Of a stretch of DNA of 41,614 nt, positions 41,568-41,614 are shown piece after piece (position 1 is the stretch's first letter; the number at the start of each line of letters is the position of its first letter). This DNA comes from Zygnema cylindricum (taxonomy: Eukaryota; Streptophyta; Zygnematophyceae; Zygnematales; Zygnemataceae): the NCBI GenBank assembly GCA_037447655.1, contig JBBHKE010003568.1, positions 31,135 to 72,748 on the forward strand, read 5' to 3'. Below the pieces are notes generated by a model. It saw nothing but the letters and a program-made list of their open reading frames with translations, searched no databases and was not told the origin of the DNA. The position numbers were made by a program, and so were the translations under genes.

Positions 41568-41614
41568 AAATCGCGATTGTTCTTAACAATAGTTTCAATA
41601 TGATTAACAATCGC
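41568..41614 (-). repeat. Family B satellite, right edge, inverted relative to the left edge
   Basis: Read on the minus strand this is GCGATTGTTAATC... then ATTGTTAAGAACAATCGCG, the family B monomer with a 40-bp spacing between its two GCGATT occurrences. Family A passes into it at about 41561-41570, in the same relative order as at the left edge (B outside, A inside). Only a little over one monomer is inside the window, so the length of this array is unknown. Confidence 0.85.

Overview
This window looks like nuclear DNA from a plant (streptophyte), and it is dominated by tandem repeats. The plant call rests on three things: a plant-type Ty1/Copia retrotransposon, a primer-binding site matching the anticodon region of plant initiator tRNA-Met, and spliced exons of an HMA5-type copper ATPase with GT-AG introns. 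A seed-free plant is possible, but the species cannot be fixed from the sequence.

Layout. 1-228 is a 40-bp satellite (family B) whose core is a 16-bp perfect palindrome with a TCGCGA centre. 229-7087 and 13528-14790 are a second 40-bp satellite (family A) in one orientation, with its own palindromic core CTGTTAGCGCTAACAG. An intact, very young Copia element on the minus strand (7093-13527, TSD ACAGA) splits that arm. At about 14791-14808 the satellite reverses orientation and continues reversed to the right edge (14809-18373, 19024-21982, 30421-30692, 31533-41567). It is interrupted by a decayed relative of the Copia LTR (18374-19023), an 8.4-kb non-satellite island (21983-30420) and an 840-bp solo-LTR-like element (30693-31532). 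The last 47 bases are family B again, on the opposite strand from the left edge, so the window is bounded by inverted copies of B.

The island holds a purine-rich low-complexity tract, two copies of a hAT-like MITE with CATAGTTCAAAAGTAGG-type ends, two copies of a second hAT-type element with TAGTGTTGGGTATCG ends and 8-bp duplications, a probable tRNA-derived SINE split by one of them, AT-rich DNA with nothing recognisable, and the first two coding exons of the copper ATPase (29056-29361 and 30238-30393). The island ends 27 bp after the second exon. No later exon is visible in the remaining 11.2 kb, so the gene either has a very large satellite-filled intron or is a truncated, captured fragment. 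The satellite register is kept across the island and AACA occurs at both borders, which favours insertion of the island into a pre-existing array.

The only complete protein-coding gene is the Copia gag-pol. The most unusual features are the inverted, two-family palindromic satellite architecture, the in-register island carrying the 5' part of a conserved gene, and the half-tRNA-type primer-binding site of the Copia element.
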